This document shows, piece by piece, positions 60,241 to 64,000 of a stretch of DNA of 64,000 nucleotides. The stretch lies in assembly GCF_015594725.1 (NCBI RefSeq), contig NZ_JADNRC010000005.1, forward strand, positions 62,001 through 126,000, given 5' to 3'. How positions within the stretch are numbered: the stretch's first letter is position 1; each line of letters begins with the position of its first letter. The stretch comes from Flavobacterium sp. ALJ2. Its GTDB lineage: Bacteria; Bacteroidota; Bacteroidia; Flavobacteriales; Flavobacteriaceae. The notes beneath the pieces are model-generated. The model was not told the origin of the DNA and did no database searches. It worked only from the letters and a program-made list of their open reading frames with translations. A program made the translations under genes and the position numbers.

Positions 60241-60954
60241 CTACTTCTTAAGCAAATAACGAATCACTGTTTCGGCTGTATATAAACCAAATAATCCTGG
60301 CATATAGCTATTTGTTCCGTAAAATGATTTCTTAAAATTAGATCCATCGGTCATTTTTAAACTTGCTTCATCCTGAATCTCTGATGAAAATACCACTTTC
60401 AATTTATCTATTTTGGCTTCTTTTAATCTTCTACGAATTGTTTTAGCAAAATAGCAATTTATTGTATTAGAAATATCTGCAACTTTTACTTTCGAAGCTT
60501 CCATTTTTCCACCTGCTCCCATGCTGCTAATAATTTTCACTCGCTTGCGTTTGGCAGCAATAATTAAATTTAGTTTTGGAGTAACGCTATCAATACAATC
60601 CAAAACATAATCAAATTCTTCAGTAACTATCTCAAAAGCGCGCTCTGGCGAAAGAAACTCCTGAACTCGTATTAGTTTTAATTCTGGATTAATGTCCATC
60701 AAACGATCTCCTACAACTGTAACTTTAGGTTGTCCAACAGTCGAGTGCAAAGCTGGTAATTGCCTGTTTATATTGGTAATATCTACTACATCACCATCTA
60801 CAATAGTCATTGTCCCTATTCCTGCTCTTGCCAAAAACTCGGCTGCAAAAGACCCCACTCCACCTAATCCTACAACAAGAACATGCGAATTTTTAAGATT
60901 ATCTAATCCTTCTTTTTTAAATAATAATTCGGCTCTTTCCGTCCACTCTGCCAT
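60241..60954 (-). CDS. tcdA: tRNA threonylcarbamoyladenosine dehydratase
   Basis: TcdA uses ATP to cyclise t6A to ct6A at position 37 of ANN-decoding tRNAs. The 237-residue protein has the E1/ThiF fold with VVGLGGVGSFAAEFLARAGIG (28-48), the adenylation segment VDGDVVDITNINRQLPAL and the later YVLDCIDSVTPKLNLI. It has no C-terminal ubiquitin-like partner nearby, as expected of TcdA. The length is slightly below the E. coli protein (268). The TatD-family gene lies 53 bp upstream on the same strand. Confidence 0.9.
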   Translation of the reverse strand: MAEWTERAELLFKKEGLDNLKNSHVLVVGLGGVGSFAAEFLARAGIGTMTIVDGDVVDITNINRQLPALHSTVGQPKVTVVGDRLMDINPELKLIRVQEFLSPERAFEIVTEEFDYVLDCIDSVTPKLNLIIAAKRKRVKIISSMGAGGKMEASKVKVADISNTINCYFAKTIRRRLKEAKIDKLKVVFSSEIQDEASLKMTDGSNFKKSFYGTNSYMPGLFGLYTAETVIRYLLKK

Positions 60955-61007
60955 ATAATTTTTTTTAAAGTTTACTATTATTAAGGTTTTGAAAATCTAA
61001 ACCTTTT

Positions 61008-61655
61008 TTATTTGTTAAATACGGTCTTATAATTACTAGTGATTACTTGCCGTAATTCATCAACTGTTATGTTTTTATATTTTGCTGCTAGAGCATACAC
61101 TATTTCTATAGTTTCATCGATTATATCTGTTTCCAGAAAAAATCGATTATTAGGAATACTTTTAAAAACAATTTCTAAATGAGGATTCTTAATTAAATAT
61201 TTTCCGAAAGAAAGATAAAATCCATTATCTAAAAGTTGCTTCGCTACTTGCTCGTTCTTAGCAAAACCATGAATAATCATAGGAACTGTAATATTTAATT
61301 TTTTCTTCAAAGCAATTACTTCCTGAAACGCCGCTACGCAATGTACAACAACAGGCTTTTGATGCTTTTGAGCTAAAAGTAATTGCCTTTCAAAAACAGC
61401 TGCCTGTAATTCAAACGGAACTTCTGTTCGTTTGTCTAAACCACATTCGCCAAGGGCTAAACAATTCTTGGCAATCAATTTTTGATTTATAATTTCTAAG
61501 TCAGCCTCAATTCGTTCCTTTACAATATACCAAGGGTGAATTCCTATAGAATAAAAAGCTATGCTTTCGTCAAACTCATTAGGATATTGATTTACTATAT
61601 CCAAAACATCTTGACGATCTGCTGATTTATGTGTATGGAAATTAATAAATTGCAT
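61008..61655 (-). CDS. TatD-family metal-dependent hydrolase
   Basis: The 215-residue protein has the amidohydrolase TatD pattern: NFHTHK (H7, H9), GIHPWY, the bridging acid in LGECGLD (about 72), VVVHCVAAF, IIHGF and the final Asp in LETDI. It is shorter than E. coli TatD (about 260 residues) but keeps all metal ligands. TatD proteins have 3'-5' exonuclease and DNA repair-linked activity. Its ATG overlaps the stop of the DUF1684 gene by one base. Confidence 0.88.
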   Translation of the reverse strand: MQFINFHTHKSADRQDVLDIVNQYPNEFDESIAFYSIGIHPWYIVKERIEADLEIINQKLIAKNCLALGECGLDKRTEVPFELQAAVFERQLLLAQKHQKPVVVHCVAAFQEVIALKKKLNITVPMIIHGFAKNEQVAKQLLDNGFYLSFGKYLIKNPHLEIVFKSIPNNRFFLETDIIDETIEIVYALAAKYKNITVDELRQVITSNYKTVFNK

Positions 61656-62257
61656 TAATCATGAAACTTTTTAACACCTGCTTCTATCGCCACGTTCAAA
61701 TCATTCTCTAAAGGTACAATTGGACAAGAATATTTATAATTATAAGCACAATACGGATTATACGCTTGATTAAAATCAATTGTAATTGTATTTCCTTTTG
61801 GGATTTTTAAATCGATATATCTTCCTCCTATATAAGTTTCTTTTCCAGAAGTTAAATCCAAAAAAGGTAAGAATAAATAGTCCTTGTACTCTTCTTTTTT
61901 AGAAAGATCAATATTGCGATATACATTCAATTGTAAGTCAACGCCATCAATTGTAAAATATACTGTTCCATATTTTATATACATTGGTTTTCTTGTTGTA
62001 GAAGTTTTCATCTCAAAAGGCTTCTCTTTTTTGGCTTTCACAAATTTAGCCACAACAGCATATTTTTTATTTATTGGATAAAAATCTAATGTCTCAAAAG
62101 TTTTTAGATCTTCTGGTAGCAATGGACTTGTTTTTGCATCTGCATATTCACTATTAATTGTCTTTTGAAAGTTTTCGATAGCAACACGATCAAATTTTTC
62201 TTGGGCAAAGCCAAAGTTAAATACAAAAAGGACTAAAAACAGAATTAGATTTTTCAT
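61655..62257 (-). CDS. DUF1684 family exported protein
   Basis: The 200-residue protein has a signal peptide (MKNLILFLVLFVFNFGFAQ) and the DUF1684 motifs FLPFLDLTSGKETYIGGRY (about 128-146) and AYNPYCAYNYKYSCPIVP (about 163-180). The last contains two Cys and may bind a cofactor or metal. It is the first gene of a short minus-strand unit with TatD, overlapping it by one base. The function is unknown. Confidence 0.88.
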   Translation of the reverse strand: MKNLILFLVLFVFNFGFAQEKFDRVAIENFQKTINSEYADAKTSPLLPEDLKTFETLDFYPINKKYAVVAKFVKAKKEKPFEMKTSTTRKPMYIKYGTVYFTIDGVDLQLNVYRNIDLSKKEEYKDYLFLPFLDLTSGKETYIGGRYIDLKIPKGNTITIDFNQAYNPYCAYNYKYSCPIVPLENDLNVAIEAGVKKFHD

Positions 62258-62271
62258 CTTATAAATTTTAG

Positions 62272-62279
62272 CAAAAATA
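62272..62279 (-). promoter_or_regulatory. -7 box (TATTTTTG) of the DUF1684 gene
   Basis: TATTTTTG on the minus strand, 14 bp before the ATG at 62257. Confidence 0.45.
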
Positions 62280-62313
62280 GATTAAAAGTAACAAAGCAAC
62301 AAAGACTGTAAGT

Positions 62314-62335
62314 TACAAAGTTTTATAACTTTGTA
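62314..62335 (+). promoter_or_regulatory. MFS gene promoter overlapped by a TACAAAGTT palindrome
   Basis: TACAAAGTT and AACTTTGTA are perfect 9-bp arms with a 4-bp spacer. The right arm contains most of the -7 box TAACTTTG (62326-62333), 19 bp before the ATG at 62353. The arrangement suggests control by a repressor of the transporter gene. Confidence 0.5.
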
Positions 62336-62352
62336 GATATAACCCATTTATA

Positions 62353-63573
62353 ATGCTAATCAACGCCTTTCAACGCTATATAAACAATTTTAGAGGATTT
62401 TCTAGAGAAATTTGGATACTTACACTTGTTACGTTTATTAATCGTGCCGGAACAATGGTTCTTCCGTTTTTATCAAAATACTTAAAAGAAGACCTTCAAT
62501 TCACATACAATGAAGTGGGCTGGATTATGGTTGCTTTTGGGTTAGGTTCTATGTTGGGTTCCTGGCTTGGTGGTAAGTTATCTGATAAAATAGGCTTTTA
62601 CAAAATAATGGTATTTAGTTTATTTACCAGCGGAATCTCCTTGTTCTTTTTACAGTATATAACGACTTTCTGGGCATTATGTTTTGTAATGTTTAGTATT
62701 ATGGTCATCGCCGATATGTTTCGTCCTGCGATGTATGTTTCTCTAAGTGCTTATGCCAAACCCGAAAATAGAACTCGCGCCTTAACTTTGGTGCGTCTTG
62801 CAGTAAATCTTGGTTTTGCTGCTGGTCCTGCATTAGGAGGTTTAATTATTATGGGGATTGGTTACCAAGGATTGTTTTGGGTCGATGGAACATCTTGCAT
62901 TGTAGCAATTTCAATTTTTGCATTATTAGTAAAAGAAAAGAAAAAACCAGTTCATGACAGTAGTCATGATATAATAAGCGAACCAAAATCGGTCTTTAAA
63001 GACAAGATATTTTGGATGTTTTTATTTGTAAGTTTTGCAACTGCTATAATTTTCTTTCAGCTTTTTACAACTTTACCATTATATCACAATGAAAAATTTG
63101 GCTTAAGCGAATTACAAACAGGATTATTAATGACACTAAACGGACTTATGATATTTTCGCTCGAAATGCCGATTGTGAGCTATTTAGAAAGAAGTGCTTT
63201 CCATAAAATAAAAACAATCATCTACGGCACGATATTAATGGCTTCAAGCTTCTATTTATTATTAATTAATGTTTGGGCAGGAGTACTTGTTTTTGCAATG
63301 ATCATGGTCTCATTGGGAGAGATATTAGCTTTCCCTTTCTCTAATGCTTTTGCTTTAAGCCGAGCCCCACGTGGTCAAGAAGGACGCTATATGGCTTTAT
63401 ATACCATGAGCTTTAGTTTGGCACATATTATTAGCTCAAAACTCGGTTTTGAATTTATTACCAGATTTGGATACCAGTCGAATTGGTTTATAATGGGTAC
63501 TATCGGACTAGCTGCAACTGCTTGTTGTTTTTGGATTCAGAAAGAATTGCAAAAAGAAAACAATATTTTATAA
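62353..63573 (+). CDS. MFS transporter
   Basis: The 406-residue protein has 12 membrane helices and the MFS loop 2-3 motif GSWLGGKLSDKIGFYK (about 72-87). RAPRGQEGRYMALYTM (about 331-346) lies in the second half. It belongs to the drug or small-molecule exporter-like group; no substrate can be named. The promoter is overlapped by a palindrome. The next gene, a BlaI-family repressor, has its own operators. Confidence 0.88.
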   Translation: MLINAFQRYINNFRGFSREIWILTLVTFINRAGTMVLPFLSKYLKEDLQFTYNEVGWIMVAFGLGSMLGSWLGGKLSDKIGFYKIMVFSLFTSGISLFFLQYITTFWALCFVMFSIMVIADMFRPAMYVSLSAYAKPENRTRALTLVRLAVNLGFAAGPALGGLIIMGIGYQGLFWVDGTSCIVAISIFALLVKEKKKPVHDSSHDIISEPKSVFKDKIFWMFLFVSFATAIIFFQLFTTLPLYHNEKFGLSELQTGLLMTLNGLMIFSLEMPIVSYLERSAFHKIKTIIYGTILMASSFYLLLINVWAGVLVFAMIMVSLGEILAFPFSNAFALSRAPRGQEGRYMALYTMSFSLAHIISSKLGFEFITRFGYQSNWFIMGTIGLAATACCFWIQKELQKENNIL

Positions 63574-63676
63574 CCACATAAAATAAATAACATTCTTCAA
63601 AATAACATAATAACCTGTTAAACAGTAATTTAAGACAGAAACACGTTTCTAACTATACTCCTTTGATTCACATAGT

Positions 63677-63741
63677 AACTACAAAAATAGTTAAATAACT
63701 GTTTTTATAGTTGTATAACTATAAAAATAGTTGTAAGTTTG
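63677..63741 (+). promoter_or_regulatory. blaI operator-promoter: three AACTA-N6-TAGTT dyads at exact 20-bp spacing plus a -7 box
   Basis: Dyads at 63677-63692 (AACTACAAAAATAGTT), 63697-63712 (AACTGTTTTTATAGTT) and 63717-63732 (AACTATAAAAATAGTT) recur every 20 bp, two helical turns. The -7 box TAAGTTTG (63734-63741) follows immediately, 17 bp before the blaI ATG. Binding to all three sites on one face would block the promoter, consistent with autorepression by the encoded repressor. Confidence 0.75.
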
Positions 63742-63758
63742 GTTTAAAATTAGAAAAC

Positions 63759-64000
63759 ATGCAAAAGTTAACCAACAAAGAAGAAGAAATAATGCACATT
63801 TTATGGAAGCTAAACAAAGCTTTTGTAAAAGAAATTCAGGCTGAAATTACTGAAGATCAACCACATTACAATACACTATCAACTATTGTTAGAAACTTAG
63901 AAGAAAAAGGTTTTGTAGCTCATACTCCATTTGGAAACACGCACCAATACTATCCTGTAGTAACCTTAAAAGAATATGGCAAACGGTTTATGAATACGGC
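63759..64000 (+). CDS. BlaI/MecI/CopY-family transcriptional repressor, 3' truncated by the window edge
   Basis: About 80 codons are visible from the ATG at 63759 to the window end. They open with MQKLTNKEEEIMHILWKLNK and contain the winged-helix recognition segment QPHYNTLSTIVRNLEEKGFVAH and FGNTHQYYPVV, which match the BlaI family. In other bacteria these repressors act with a BlaR1-type membrane metalloprotease, whose gene would be expected just beyond the window. Three dyads and a -7 box lie directly upstream. The target of regulation cannot be seen here. Confidence 0.88.
   Translation, partial: MQKLTNKEEEIMHILWKLNKAFVKEIQAEITEDQPHYNTLSTIVRNLEEKGFVAHTPFGNTHQYYPVVTLKEYGKRFMNT

Noticed and set aside
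1..64000. tRNA, rRNA and CRISPR signals
   Set aside because: No cloverleaf with GTTCGAATC-like arm, no rRNA segment and no array of regular direct repeats was recognised by reading; an exhaustive scan was not possible here.

Overview
The window looks like chromosomal DNA of a Flavobacterium-type member of the Bacteroidota (family Flavobacteriaceae). It is AT-rich throughout. Many genes are preceded by the Bacteroidota promoter -7 box TAnnTTTG and few by a strong Shine-Dalgarno sequence. The gene families fit this group: DUF6428 arsenic operon, DUF2911, DUF1684, DUF2853, a fused CcsBA cytochrome c maturation protein, menaquinone synthesis, a YpdA-type reductase, and an arginine decarboxylase next to a deoxyhypusine-synthase-like enzyme. 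No rRNA, tRNA, CRISPR array, prophage or insertion sequence was recognised. The gene content is that of an ordinary chromosome core with small accessory modules.

Layout. 1-4.1 kb: end of aroB, then a polyamine block (arginine decarboxylase, deoxyhypusine-synthase-like enzyme, acidic protein). 4.1-9.7 kb: recQ, a DinB-fold protein and PEP carboxylase. 9.7-12.3 kb: an Lrp/AsnC regulator, an M14 carboxypeptidase and a divergent XRE regulator that share an intergenic region full of TTAC-N4-GTAA palindromes. 12.3-16.3 kb: acyltransferase, spermidine-synthase-like methyltransferase and a five-gene run (M23 peptidase domain, lipoprotein, secreted protein, NTF2-like, DinB-like). 16.6-23.8 kb: class V PLP enzyme, msrA-selO, YpdA-type reductase with a CYTH protein, and an OmpA-domain protein with a helix-hairpin-helix partner.

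24-34.4 kb: menaquinone genes menC, menA, menB and menD, interrupted by a TPR protein, an MBL-fold hydrolase, a CvfB-like RNA-binding protein, an M28 peptidase and a DUF2853 protein. menE, menF and the DHNA-CoA thioesterase are not in the window. 34.4-39.5 kb: exported thioredoxin-fold protein, GNAT, glutathione-peroxidase-like lipoprotein, ECF sigma/anti-sigma pair and a DoxX-like membrane protein. 39.8-42.4 kb: arsenic resistance operon arsR, DUF6428, arsenate-reductase-like phosphatase, Acr3 efflux pump. 42.7-46 kb: ccsBA. 46.1-49.6 kb: a tight cluster (DUF2520, KdsC-like phosphatase, UbiA prenyltransferase, Maf, MscS). 49.9-58 kb: AI-2E-type transporter, outer-membrane barrel protein, small secreted protein, and an exported PIG-L deacetylase followed by a 35-residue membrane peptide and a sodium:solute symporter. 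58.4-64 kb: DUF2911, HAD phosphatase, TcdA, TatD, DUF1684, an MFS transporter, and the start of a BlaI-family repressor gene behind three evenly spaced operators.

The most interesting signals are: (1) decarboxylase plus deoxyhypusine-synthase-like enzyme without an adjacent agmatinase, with a long 5' leader; (2) the palindrome array between the carboxypeptidase and XRE genes, where boxes overlap promoters and the XRE start codon; (3) three 16-bp dyads at exactly 20-bp intervals upstream of blaI; (4) an overlooked 35-codon membrane gene between a deacetylase and a symporter; (5) a His/Asp-rich segment at the fusion joint of CcsBA; and (6) several dispersed intergenic repeat families. No clearly new defence or mobile system was found.
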